Position numbers and translations under genes: made by a program | Part shown: in pieces, positions 53,099-61,224 of the stretch | Layout: the number at the start of each line of letters is the position of its first letter | Numbering within the stretch: the first letter of the stretch is position 1 | Notes under the pieces: model-generated | What the model was told of the DNA's origin: nothing | The model's database searches: none | The model's input: only the letters and a program-made list of their open reading frames with translations | Assembly: GCF_038630985.1 (NCBI RefSeq) | Contig: NZ_CP152049.1 | Coordinates: forward strand, 4,731,501 to 4,795,500 | DNA from: Paenibacillus sp. FSL H8-0548 | Lineage (GTDB): Bacteria > Bacillota > Bacilli > Paenibacillales > Paenibacillaceae | Direction of reading: 5' to 3' | DNA length: 64,000 bases

Positions 53099-53698
53099 AT
53101 GCTCAGAGAGGCTCGAAAACAAGATACAAAGGAACATATTTTTATGCGGGCGATCCAGTTGTTTAAGGAGAAAGGCTATGAGGGGGTTACCGTCCAAGAG
53201 ATAGCGGCAGCTTGCGGAATTGCGAAAGGAACGTTTTTTAATTATTTTTCGAAAAAGGAAGAACTCTTATTATATCTCGGCGAATCGCAGCTCCAACTAC
53301 TGGATCAGAGCTTGGAGAGGTATCGCGAGATCGAAGATCCGAAAACAAAAATTAGTGCTCTGCTCGGTGGATTGCTCAAGCGATACAGCGAGGGGGGTGA
53401 TCTGATGAGACTGGTCGTCGGCGAACTCGTTCGCTCGGCATTCCTCGCGGAGTTGGAATCCAATAGCGTCAGGAAACTGCAGCATATGCTGATGGACATG
53501 ATCAACGAAGCGAAGCAAACCGGAATGCTGCACAGCAAACTGGAGACGGAGCTTATTGCTTCTGCAGTGGTCGGTGCCTATTTTCATACATTGATGACAT
53601 GGACCCTGCTTGACGCTGATAGCCCAAACATCGTCGATCGATTCGAGAAACATCTGGATATCGTCTGGAATGGCATCTGCTGTAAAGCGGAGGTTTAG
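53099..53698 (+). CDS. TetR-family transcriptional regulator
   Basis: The protein has 199 residues. The N-terminal HTH is ATQ-like: FMRAIQLFKEKGYEGVTVQE, then IAAACGIAKGTFFNYFSKKEE. The C-terminal ligand domain (about 65-195) is variable. GAAGGAGTGAG precedes the ATG. It heads an operon with DUF3995 and a flavin monooxygenase, and is flanked by its probable operators, which suggests autorepression relieved by an aromatic or hydrophobic ligand. Confidence 0.9.
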   Translation: MLREARKQDTKEHIFMRAIQLFKEKGYEGVTVQEIAAACGIAKGTFFNYFSKKEELLLYLGESQLQLLDQSLERYREIEDPKTKISALLGGLLKRYSEGGDLMRLVVGELVRSAFLAELESNSVRKLQHMLMDMINEAKQTGMLHSKLETELIASAVVGAYFHTLMTWTLLDADSPNIVDRFEKHLDIVWNGICCKAEV

Positions 53699-53700
53699 TC

Positions 53701-54126
53701 ATGCCGATCGTATTCGTAGTAATTGCTGCTTGTCTTTTATTCGTCATCAGCCTATGGCATATCTATTGGGCATTCGGCGGCAAGCGGGGATTGAAAGCCG
53801 TTCTCCCGGAGCAGGAGGGGAGCCGCGCCATTGCTCCAGGAATTGCCGCAACAGTGCTTGTGGCAATATTGGTTGCTTCGGCAGCTCTACTGCTGCTTAT
53901 GGAAGCCGGTCTTATGACTGCGCTCCTCCCTTCTTTTATCGTTCGTTCGGGCGCATGGGTGTGTGCGGCCATATTTGCGCTTAGGGTGATCGGAGAGTTT
54001 GATTTTTTCGGCATTTTTAAGAAAAAGCGTGAAACGGCTTTCGCAAAAATGGATACCTACCTGTACGTACCATTATGCGCTGTTCTGTCCCTAGCATTTC
54101 TTGCTTCAATTCCAATTGGAGGGTGA
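53701..54126 (+). CDS. DUF3995 membrane protein
   Basis: The protein has 141 residues with four predicted helices (about 3-22, 44-65, 78-97 and 115-137) and an N-terminal W-H-I-Y-W motif (SLWHIYWAFGG) typical of DUF3995. GGAGG of the tetR 3' end serves as its ribosome binding site, 2 bp after the tetR stop. Its role is unknown. Confidence 0.8.
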   Translation: MPIVFVVIAACLLFVISLWHIYWAFGGKRGLKAVLPEQEGSRAIAPGIAATVLVAILVASAALLLLMEAGLMTALLPSFIVRSGAWVCAAIFALRVIGEFDFFGIFKKKRETAFAKMDTYLYVPLCAVLSLAFLASIPIGG

Positions 54127-54129
54127 GCC

Positions 54130-55119
54130 ATAGCTAAACCGATTATCATCGTAGGCGGAGGAATTGCCGGGCTGTGTGCGGGCATTGCGCTGCAGAAGCT
54201 GGGGCTTGAGGCAATTGTTTATGAAAGGAATCCAGATCCTACTGTCGTTGGAGCGGGGATTATTATCGCTCCTAACGCCTTACAAGCGCTGGGCCCATTC
54301 GGGGTCGCGGAGAAAATTATGGATGAAGGCTACGAGAGCAACGGATTTCATATGCTGACGGATCAAGGGAGTTTTATCACAAAGATGCTCGTTCCAAACG
54401 GTTTCCAATCGATGTATGCCATTCATCGGAGCGAGCTTCATCGGCATTTATTAGAAGCACTCAAGCCAGGAACAGTAAAATGGGGAAAGATATGCGATCA
54501 GATTGAACACGGCAATGAATGTGTAAAGGTTCACTTTCACGATCACAGTGCTGTGGAAGGTGCGCTCTTAATCGCGGCTGACGGTATTCATTCCCCAATC
54601 CGCAAGTCGATTTATTCTGAAAATAGGTACAGGTATGCGCTGGTGAACGCGGAGGCCAATGATCCCGTATTGGCGGCCTATTCGCCTCAGGACTTGTACG
54701 AACGGTTCCGAAATTACCACGAACCCATTCCAAGTCTACTGGAGAGCACGCTAGGCAATCGAATGATTCATCGCGATGTTGTGGATATCGAACCCATGGA
54801 ACAATTTTATGCTGATCGCATTGCTTTCATCGGCGATGCGGCGCACGCAATTACGCCAAATATGGGGCAAGGGGCCTGTCAAGCGATTGAGGAAGCGGCA
54901 AGCCGAGCAATTGTATCGCTTTACATGAATCTGAAGGGCTTGAAAGCAATCTCATTCCGGAATGGCTCGATGAGCTGGCTTTTGTCACTATATCTAGTGA
55001 CAAAAAATCGAAATACCCTTCGGCGAAATGACGGAACAACATTTATAAAAAGCAGTCCTTCTACCGTGGTGGGAGGATTCTTTCCCTTTAGGTGGGGAAG
55101 TTCCGATATTCTAATGTAA
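54130..55119 (+). pseudogene. FAD-dependent monooxygenase with ATA in place of the start codon and a scrambled C-terminus
   Basis: The frame opens at ATA 54130, 7 nt after GGAGGG and 3 bp past the DUF3995 stop, exactly where ATG would be expected (AGCCATAGCTAAACCG). The product (about 329 residues) begins with the FAD motif IIIVGGGIAGLCAGIALQKL. It continues through the substrate region with HRSELHRHLLEAL and the second FAD motif IAFIGDAAHAITPNMGQGAC. After about residue 265 the sequence no longer resembles the family (normal length about 370-400). Either ATA is used inefficiently or the gene is dead. The first good ATG is internal at 54319. Relatives hydroxylate small aromatics or antibiotics. 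Confidence 0.75.
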
Positions 55120-55215
55120 TCTCTTAGTAGGCCCTCTAAGATATTACTACGGTGTTAGCCGATCGCATAGTCCCCCGCGCTGCATTCCCTTCAGTCTTCC
55201 GACATGTTGGCAACA
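55120..55215. other. Short spacer after the monooxygenase remnant
   Basis: About 95 bp without a reading frame or repeat that I recognise. Confidence 0.4.
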
Positions 55216-55258
55216 AAAGGGGCATAGAATCTTCAAACTGATTCTATGCCCCTTATAA
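55214..55258. terminator. Strong bidirectional terminator hairpin
   Basis: AAGGGGCATAGAATC and GATTCTATGCCCCTT are perfect 15-bp arms with an 8-nt loop; on the minus strand CTTTTGTTG follows. It ends the P-II/DUF1538 transcript or the TetR operon. Confidence 0.85.
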
Positions 55259-55276
55259 TGTACAGCATAACCTGTG

Positions 55277-55414
55277 TTATCCTTCTAGCAGCAAATCATG
55301 CAGCAGCTTAATTTGTATTCTCTCTCCAGCTATAACAACTGTCATTCCCACCATCAGTTTATCTTCTGGTCCAGGATTGATCTTCTGTTTGCCCTTCTCA
55401 ACAATAACAAGGAT
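55277..55414 (-). pseudogene. TrkA_C (RCK_C) domain fragment
   Basis: A minus-strand frame bounded by an in-frame TAG upstream reads ILVIVEKGKQKINPGPEDKL then MVGMTVVIAGERIQIKLLHD and LLLEG. The NPGPEDKL...GMTVVIAG pattern is that of TrkA_C domains in potassium channels and cation transporters. The rest of the protein is missing. It lies directly behind the P-II and DUF1538 genes, so it may be the end of a third gene of a cation-transport operon. Confidence 0.65.
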
Positions 55415-55427
55415 CTATAGTTCCCAT

Positions 55428-56096
55428 CTACTTATACAGACCATAAGTTTTGTTTACTTCTTGAATGTAAATCATTCCATTACCTGGATCATCCAACTTG
55501 AGTGCAGTTCTAATCGAGTCAACAATGGCATCGGTTTTTTCACCTTCAGAGAGAATCAATACCATTTCTTTCTCTGGAACGATCTCCATCGAGAATACTT
55601 TACTTGTTTCATGGATGCCTGCGCCTCTAGCATTAATAATTGTACCGCCTCTAGAACCCGCCTTGGTTGCAGCATCAATGACATCTTCGGCTTTCCCTTT
55701 ATCCACCACCACAGTGATCGAATGATACATCGGCAGATCTCCTCCCTTACATTCTACAGATTTTTCACTTTTAAGGCTGCTAACACCGAAAATGTTCGTT
55801 ATGGATGTAGTAAATGCAATTCCGTGATTCGGTTTTTCAAAATTAAAATCATGATCGAGTAGTTGCACGAGCTGTTCGACTGCATTCTTATTAGAGACCA
55901 TGAGCACGACTTCTTTCTTAACATCAGAGAGTGCAAGCATTTTTAGAATACGGTTATTAACAGTGCCTCTGGCCAAAAAGATAGTTCCACCTTTAATCCC
56001 GCATTGCTTTGAAACATGGAGAACTTTGTTTCCTAATCCAATGTTGACGATAATACAAAGCAACTCAATATTCTCTAATTCGGTATGCTCAGTCAT
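55428..56096 (-). CDS. Tandem P-II-like (GlnB-fold) regulator
   Basis: The protein has 222 residues with two P-II-type halves. The first (about 8-105) has LLCIIVNIGLGNKVLHVSKQ, GGTIFLARG and NHGIAFTTSITNIFG. The second (about 122-220) has HSITVVVDKGKAEDVIDAAT, GGTIINARGAG and GNGMIYIQEVNKTYG. No canonical uridylylated Tyr T-loop is present. Such P-II relatives next to DUF1538 are thought to gate the transporter. The start overlaps the DUF1538 stop (ATGA), so stoichiometric coupling is likely. Confidence 0.83.
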   Translation of the reverse strand: MTEHTELENIELLCIIVNIGLGNKVLHVSKQCGIKGGTIFLARGTVNNRILKMLALSDVKKEVVLMVSNKNAVEQLVQLLDHDFNFEKPNHGIAFTTSITNIFGVSSLKSEKSVECKGGDLPMYHSITVVVDKGKAEDVIDAATKAGSRGGTIINARGAGIHETSKVFSMEIVPEKEMVLILSEGEKTDAIVDSIRTALKLDDPGNGMIYIQEVNKTYGLYK

Positions 56097-57592
56097 TTTT
56101 GTTCTAGCCCTCCTTTTTTAGATTTTATCTTAAAGATTAATCCTAGAATTTGTAAGGAAATAATTGGTGTCATTGCGACCATTGCGATTATTCCGAAACC
56201 GTCTACCAGCACATCTGCACCATCGATGGACTCGGCCGCCCCTTGCGCGAAGGCCAAAATAAATGTCGCTGTCATTGGACCCGATGCAACACCTCCAGCG
56301 TCAAATGCCATGCCCACGAACAACTTAGGAACAATATACATAAGCGCAATCGAGATCAGGTAGCCAGGCAGTAGATAATGCCATAATTCAACTTCAGGAA
56401 CGATGATCCGAACCATCGACAGCGCAACAGCAGCGCCTACTCCAATTGAGAGAGTCAAGAGTAAGATTCTACGACTTACATAACCGCTTGTCACATCTTC
56501 AACTTGCTGAGTCAGTACGTATACTGCAGGCTCTGCAAGTACTACAACTAGACCTATTAAAAGCGAGACAATAATAATATATGCCTTATTATCAAGGGCG
56601 GCCAATGTGAATCCCACTAAGCTGCCAGCATCCATAAAACCTGCGTTTACTCCCACAAGAAATAGAACAAGACCACAAAAGGTGAAGAGAACACCGATAA
56701 TTATTTTTCGAAAAGCAAACTTAGACAAATTAAATGAGATTTTGTTGAAAATAATAAAAATGATCAGGATCGGCAGCAAGGCCAACGTAATTTCACCTGC
56801 AATGATAGGCAGCTTGTGAAAGAATGGACCCATTAAAGAGCCAGCAGAAGATTCGTGATGCCCAAGACTACCAGATGCCTTGTCTTGTCTAGTAACGATG
56901 CTCATAATCATTACAGCTATTATTGCGCCAGCAGAGACGACTGCAACAAGACCGAAGCTGTCCTTCTCAGAGGCCATGCTATCTTTTTTCAATGAAGATA
57001 CACCTAAGGCGAGAGCTAGCATGAACGGTACCGTTAAGGCGCCAGTCGTTGCTCCTGAAGAATCGAAGGAGATTGCTAGAAACTCCGGTGAAGTGAATAA
57101 AGCTAGTCCAAAAATGATGAAATACAGCACGGTTAATAATTTATAAAGCGGAATATTGTATACGATTCTCGCCAGACCAACGGAGAGGAGTACCGCAATA
57201 CCAATGGATACAATAACCACGATGCCTATCTTAGATATATCTCCAGAGGTTACAAGTTCGATTTGACCCGCAAGAATATGTAAATCCGGTTCTGCAATCG
57301 AAATAAAGAAGCCAAGTGAGACACCAGCTATTAAGACAATCCAAATCTTATTCGACTTTGCTATGGCTGCGCCCATTTTACTTCCCATAGGCGTAATTCC
57401 AATTTCGACACCGAACAGAAAGACTGAGAGCCCAATAATAATGAAAACGGCTCCAATAAGAAATCTGTATAGTACCATGGGATCAAGCGGTGACAAGGTA
57501 AAATGCAAAATAATAACGATTAAGGTAATGGGTAGTACCGCGTAAAAGACTTCTTTTAACTTCTCTAATAACACATGCAAGGTATTCATCAT
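56093..57592 (-). CDS. DUF1538 membrane transporter
   Basis: The protein has 499 residues and about 12-14 hydrophobic segments in two related DUF1538 halves. The first has LFGVEIGITPMGSKMGAAIA and FFISIAEPDLHILAGQIE. The second has LFLVGVNAGFMDAGSLVG and VVLAEPAVYVLTQQVE. The paired AEP(D/A) loops and GATTGALTVPF / GGVASGPMTATF are typical. DUF1538 proteins (UmpA/UmpB in Dietzia) have been reported as Na+(K+)/H+ antiporters. With P-II and a TrkA_C fragment downstream, a regulated cation transporter is the best reading. Confidence 0.83.
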   Translation of the reverse strand: MMNTLHVLLEKLKEVFYAVLPITLIVIILHFTLSPLDPMVLYRFLIGAVFIIIGLSVFLFGVEIGITPMGSKMGAAIAKSNKIWIVLIAGVSLGFFISIAEPDLHILAGQIELVTSGDISKIGIVVIVSIGIAVLLSVGLARIVYNIPLYKLLTVLYFIIFGLALFTSPEFLAISFDSSGATTGALTVPFMLALALGVSSLKKDSMASEKDSFGLVAVVSAGAIIAVMIMSIVTRQDKASGSLGHHESSAGSLMGPFFHKLPIIAGEITLALLPILIIFIIFNKISFNLSKFAFRKIIIGVLFTFCGLVLFLVGVNAGFMDAGSLVGFTLAALDNKAYIIIVSLLIGLVVVLAEPAVYVLTQQVEDVTSGYVSRRILLLTLSIGVGAAVALSMVRIIVPEVELWHYLLPGYLISIALMYIVPKLFVGMAFDAGGVASGPMTATFILAFAQGAAESIDGADVLVDGFGIIAMVAMTPIISLQILGLIFKIKSKKGGLEQK

Positions 57593-57787
57593 CCCTTTCT
57601 CTGTTGTCCTGTATACTTAGTTTACCTGATGATTGATGTAAAAAACAGTAAATAATGAAATTATGTATCCGTTTCCACCAGATTAACACTGGTGAATACG
57701 ACCACTGCCTGCGCATATATCGTTACACCCTTGGAACTATATCTATCCTTATGTTTAGCATTCATGACGATATAACACAATCACCCC
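57593..57787. other. Intergenic space between DUF1538 and the AraC gene
   Basis: A 195-bp stretch with a 6-bp inverted repeat (CACCAG / CTGGTG, 57676-57694) and no T tract. It should hold the DUF1538 promoter. No clear operator was recognised. Confidence 0.35.
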
Positions 57788-59401
57788 TTAAGCAAGCACA
57801 CGCAGCACATCATCAATTTTCTTACCGTGGGAGAGGATACCGTAATTCATCCAACTGAGATAATCAACCTCATAAACGCGGTTATGAACGACTGCAGGCA
57901 GCGACTGCCAGATAGAAGTCATACATAGCTCCTTCTTCGCCTGCTCTGATACTTCGAAGGTCACGAACAAATGGTCAGCATCCAGCTGCGCGAGCAATTC
58001 TGGGGTCAGCTCCGCTCTTCGGACACCGCTCGTTACTTGCTCTACGAGTGGGTGTGGCGTCAGCTCTAGATCTTTATATAGAATTGGACCTGTATAGCCT
58101 TTGTCTGGACCCGCATATAATATAATGGCCTCCGAACTTATCCGCAGAAAAGCAACCGTTTGATGTCGAATTGCATAAAGCTTCTTTCGGGCTAAATCTG
58201 CTTTTCGTTCATAATGATCAATCACCTCAGTTACCTTGGTGCTGCTGCCTATTCCGATTAAATCCGCCACTGTTCGTAAAGTTTCCTGCCAACTCTCGCC
58301 AAGATCGGGCATTATGTATTGCGGTACCTTCTTCTCAAAGAGATCACAATTCCATTTTGCAGGAAAACCGTATTCCACCATAATAAAATCCAACTTGCAG
58401 GCCAAAGGAGCTTGAGGTTCATTCGTAAGTACGACAGCAGGAATATGATCGAGCCCCAAATAGGATTGTGTCCCCCATTTAGAGAACGAAACCTGTAGTG
58501 CCGGCATTATGCCGAGTGCCAAGAGAAAATCCTCCAAAAAAGGAGCAAAAACACGAATTTCCTCGCGATAATGACGACGATACTGCCCAGGTGAGAGCCC
58601 GACTGTTTGCTTAAAACGGCGATTGAAATAATATTCATTGCCAAACCCGATATTCTGGGCAATATCGTACAAACGGTCATCCGTTGCTTGCAGCAGATGC
58701 TTAGCCTGATTGATTCGGATACCTGACAAGTACTGCAGCGGAACTTCACCTGTAATTTCTTTGAATAGACGCGTGTACTGCCAGCGACCGATGTTAGCAG
58801 CTGCCGCCATACGATCCACTGTCCATAAGTCGCCATAATTGTAGTGCAGCTGCTCGATCGTAGCCTCCACAGCTTGACGGCTGTTTGCAACAAGAGAATC
58901 TGAGAGATTATGCTTAAATATATGACGAAGCAGCTCTTGAAAACGTATATGCTGATCTAATAAGCCTAACTCGTCGTTCGTTTCCGATTGATAATGATGA
59001 TAAAGCCCTTCAACCCATTCCAGCCAGTGAGAGAAAGGACCACATTCGACTTCCCCAATACAAGGAAACACAGCAGGTGACTGAAGTTCCTCACTAGGTG
59101 ATCTGAGGTTTCCAATATGAAGTACCTCAAAAGTCAACTTATACCATTCCAATCCCTGATCGCCCGCTTCGCTTGCAATCGTTAGTCCTGGCTCGGCGAT
59201 AAAGCATTTGCCGCGTTCCAGAGGATAGCCTGATTTGCCAAGAAGGAGTCTCCCTTTACCGGATATGATCACTATCATTTGATAGTTTTCATTCTTCAAC
59301 GCTTTATGCTGCTGTAAGGGGGCAATTTTCATATCGCATATTCCACATAATCGATAAAATTGGCTAGGCGAGACAGCCTTCTCTATTCCTTCTTCATTCA
59401 T
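57788..59401 (-). CDS. AraC-family regulator fused to a siderophore-binding domain (Btr-like)
   Basis: The protein has 537 residues. An N-terminal AraC-type cupin (about 20-150) is followed by two HTH_18 units (about 170-275: WTVDRMAAAANIGRWQYTRL and LYDIAQNIGFGNEYYFNRRF). A C-terminal Fe3+-siderophore binding domain (about 290-535) has AFLRISSEAIILYAGPDKGY and VFEVSEQAK. B. subtilis Btr has this build and activates feuABC when it binds Fe-bacillibactin. It is followed upstream by the receptor gene in the same direction and preceded by a Fur box. Confidence 0.88.
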   Translation of the reverse strand: MNEEGIEKAVSPSQFYRLCGICDMKIAPLQQHKALKNENYQMIVIISGKGRLLLGKSGYPLERGKCFIAEPGLTIASEAGDQGLEWYKLTFEVLHIGNLRSPSEELQSPAVFPCIGEVECGPFSHWLEWVEGLYHHYQSETNDELGLLDQHIRFQELLRHIFKHNLSDSLVANSRQAVEATIEQLHYNYGDLWTVDRMAAAANIGRWQYTRLFKEITGEVPLQYLSGIRINQAKHLLQATDDRLYDIAQNIGFGNEYYFNRRFKQTVGLSPGQYRRHYREEIRVFAPFLEDFLLALGIMPALQVSFSKWGTQSYLGLDHIPAVVLTNEPQAPLACKLDFIMVEYGFPAKWNCDLFEKKVPQYIMPDLGESWQETLRTVADLIGIGSSTKVTEVIDHYERKADLARKKLYAIRHQTVAFLRISSEAIILYAGPDKGYTGPILYKDLELTPHPLVEQVTSGVRRAELTPELLAQLDADHLFVTFEVSEQAKKELCMTSIWQSLPAVVHNRVYEVDYLSWMNYGILSHGKKIDDVLRVLA

Positions 59402-59426
59402 AGGTTAACCCGTCCCCTTTAAATAA

Positions 59427-59441
59427 TGAGAATTATTATCA
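59427..59441. promoter_or_regulatory. Fur box upstream of the Btr-like regulator
   Basis: TGAGAATTATTATCA matches the 7-1-7 consensus TGATAATNATTATCA at all but one defined position. It begins 26 bp before the ATG. Confidence 0.75.
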
Positions 59442-59455
59442 TTTAACTATTATAG

Positions 59456-59508
59456 CGAAAAGAGAGAGAGCACTTCAACTATACAGTTGAAATACTCTCT
59501 CTCCGAGT
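59456..59508 (-). terminator. Terminator of the siderophore receptor gene
   Basis: AGAGAGAG...CTCTCTCT with an inner TTCAACTATACAGTTGAA forms a long stem about 25 bp beyond the receptor stop. On the minus strand a moderate T stretch (CTTTTCGC) follows. Confidence 0.6.
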
Positions 59509-59530
59509 TTAATAAAGAAGCATATATCAT

Positions 59531-60565
59531 TTATTGCGGCAGAAACCTCTCCAAATCTTTCAGCTTGAGCTGATTGGCTGTGAAAGCTCCCGTTTGCCAG
59601 TAAGAACGATCCACTTGATATACATGACCATTCTTAACGGCCGGGACGCTTTTCCAGATCGGATTGTTCATTAAACCATCTATCGTTTCTTTATTCTCGG
59701 CGGATGACCACGTGCCATTCGAAGTAAGAATAATGATATGATCCGCTCCAAGCTCCGGCAGTACCTCCATAGAAAGGCTATCGATAAACTTGTCCATATC
59801 TGCAACCAGCTTCGGCGCGCTCAATCCCAATTCCTTGTACAAAATGGAACCAACAAATCTATTTTTGATTCCTAGTAGATTTATATCATTCTCACCGATA
59901 TTAAGTCGCAGAACGGCAACGGTTTCCTTCCCGATTGCTGCTTGCAGTTTGGTTTTCATATCGGTAATTTTAGAATCGTAATCCTTCAGCAATTCCTCTG
60001 CCTTCTCAGGCTCACCGATGAGATCCGCAATCTTACGAAGGATTTCTGTAGAGCTGCCATTTTGAATATCGTCCGTTAATCGATAGGTTGGAGCGACCTT
60101 GGAGTATTTCTCGTATATGGCCGCATCCGCGAAGCCATCAGAAATAATGAGATCGGGTTCTGCTGCAAGCAGCGCTTCTATATCACCTGTAATATCGAAT
60201 TGGGGAGCGCTTAAATTTAAGTAATCCTGTTTGCCCCAGTTCGGATGATACCACTGTACGATCGGTTCCACACCTAGAGCGACAAGATAATCCTCAAGAT
60301 AAATAGCTGCTATTCGTTTCGGCTTGACCGGGATCACTACTTCGCCAAAATGATCCTCAACGATTCGAGTTTCACTCGTGCCGGGCTGTTCGCTCTCTTT
60401 ATCCGTTGTGACTGTTTCAGTTTTTACTGTATCCCCTTGATTCGTCGATTCTGCTGCCGGCTGCTCCTCTTGAGCATTACCGCATCCAATGAGCGCTGTC
60501 ATGACAATTAGAAGAGTAATTATCCCCTTCAATACGATATTACGTGATCTTGCGAGTCTTTCCAT
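59531..60565 (-). CDS. Iron-siderophore substrate-binding lipoprotein (FeuA-like)
   Basis: The protein has 344 residues. The signal peptide ends with lipobox MTALIGCG (Cys about 28). A Gln/Glu/Ser/Thr-rich linker is followed by the Peripla_BP_2 fold: DHFGEVVIPVKPKRIAAIYL, AAEPDLIISDGFAD, TVAVLRLNIGENDINLLG and SKLKDLERFLPQ at the end. The C-terminal domain of the Btr-like regulator shares the pattern G-x-I-L-Y-K-(D/E)-L-x-L with it, so sensor and receptor probably bind the same ligand. No permease or ATPase is coded nearby. Confidence 0.87.
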   Translation of the reverse strand: MERLARSRNIVLKGIITLLIVMTALIGCGNAQEEQPAAESTNQGDTVKTETVTTDKESEQPGTSETRIVEDHFGEVVIPVKPKRIAAIYLEDYLVALGVEPIVQWYHPNWGKQDYLNLSAPQFDITGDIEALLAAEPDLIISDGFADAAIYEKYSKVAPTYRLTDDIQNGSSTEILRKIADLIGEPEKAEELLKDYDSKITDMKTKLQAAIGKETVAVLRLNIGENDINLLGIKNRFVGSILYKELGLSAPKLVADMDKFIDSLSMEVLPELGADHIIILTSNGTWSSAENKETIDGLMNNPIWKSVPAVKNGHVYQVDRSYWQTGAFTANQLKLKDLERFLPQ

Positions 60566-60635
60566 TTTCTACACACTCCTATGTAAGCGTTGAAGTAACG
60601 AAATAAAATATATAATATAATATATAAATTAAACT

Positions 60636-60665
60636 AGAAATTTACGTTGTGGGCGCTGCGCGAGT
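60636..60665. repeat. Third copy of the GCGCTGCGCGAGTAGA dispersed motif
   Basis: ATTTACGTTGTGGGCGCTGC then GCGAGTAGA matches the motif near 41885 and the inverted one near 43650. The site is followed by GATCTTCTCGC, a partial inverted repeat of its own end. Confidence 0.55.
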
Positions 60666-60723
60666 AGAACGATCTTCTCGCTTCGCTAACACTTCATTTT
60701 TAAAGTTTAAATCTATATAGTAA

Positions 60724-60738
60724 TGATTATCATTATCA
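60724..60738. promoter_or_regulatory. Fur box upstream of the siderophore receptor
   Basis: TGATTATCATTATCA matches the 7-1-7 Fur consensus at all but one position, with an overlapping ATCATTATCATT continuation. It lies about 160 bp before the receptor ATG, probably at its promoter. Confidence 0.7.
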
Positions 60739-60739
60739 T

Positions 60740-61176
60740 TTCGTTCAAAGCTAATTATATCACTCTGTTCCACTGATACAATGACCATTCGCTCACTATC
60801 ATTTTATCTAAACGCGTGATTTCAGGATTCTTCGGAACCCATGATGCTTATAGAGTAAAAATTATTATGCAACAAGATGAAACGGCAGACGCGTCAGCTC
60901 ACACTTCTAACGGAAACCAGAGACGCTAAATCGCCTTTATTTTTCGTTTCAAGATTGTAACGGAAACACGAGCCTCTATTTGTAACATATCTGCCGCATT
61001 TCGCTTTATTTCTGCGGAATAGAGTCTCTGGTTTCCGTTAAAATGTGACGCTAACCCAAAATGGAACTTTAGCGTCTCTGGTTTCCGTTAGCTTTCGTTA
61101 TACGCTCTCCGGCTTCTGGCGCAGCATCGTTATCAACAGTTTCGGAGAATCCATATTTCCCTGTATTTTAAACTAA
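60740..61176. repeat. Non-coding region with four copies of a TCTCTGGTTTCCGTTA repeat
   Basis: TAACGGAAACCAGAGACGCT (60908-60927) and a variant with ACACGAGCCTCT (60958-60977) face left. AGAGTCTCTGGTTTCCGTTA (61022-61041) and AGCGTCTCTGGTTTCCGTTA (61072-61091) face right. The first and last are perfect complements and could form a long-range hairpin. No gene is present; a partial GATGAAACGGC repeat lies near 60872. Confidence 0.65.
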
Positions 61177-61202
61177 ACAAGCCCCGCTGCCGCGGAGCTT
61201 GT
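61177..61202 (-). terminator. Terminator of the UbiD-type gene
   Basis: ACAAGCTCCGC and GCGGGGCTTGT (minus strand) pair over 11 bp with one wobble and a short loop, then TTAGTTTAAAA follows. It is 23 bp past the stop. Confidence 0.7.
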
Positions 61203-61224
61203 TCTGCACTTCTATTCCTCTAAA

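Noticed and set aside
54319..55119. Monooxygenase gene starting at the internal ATG 54319
   Set aside because: That start would remove the FAD-binding GxGxxG region, which is intact upstream from the ATA at 54130.
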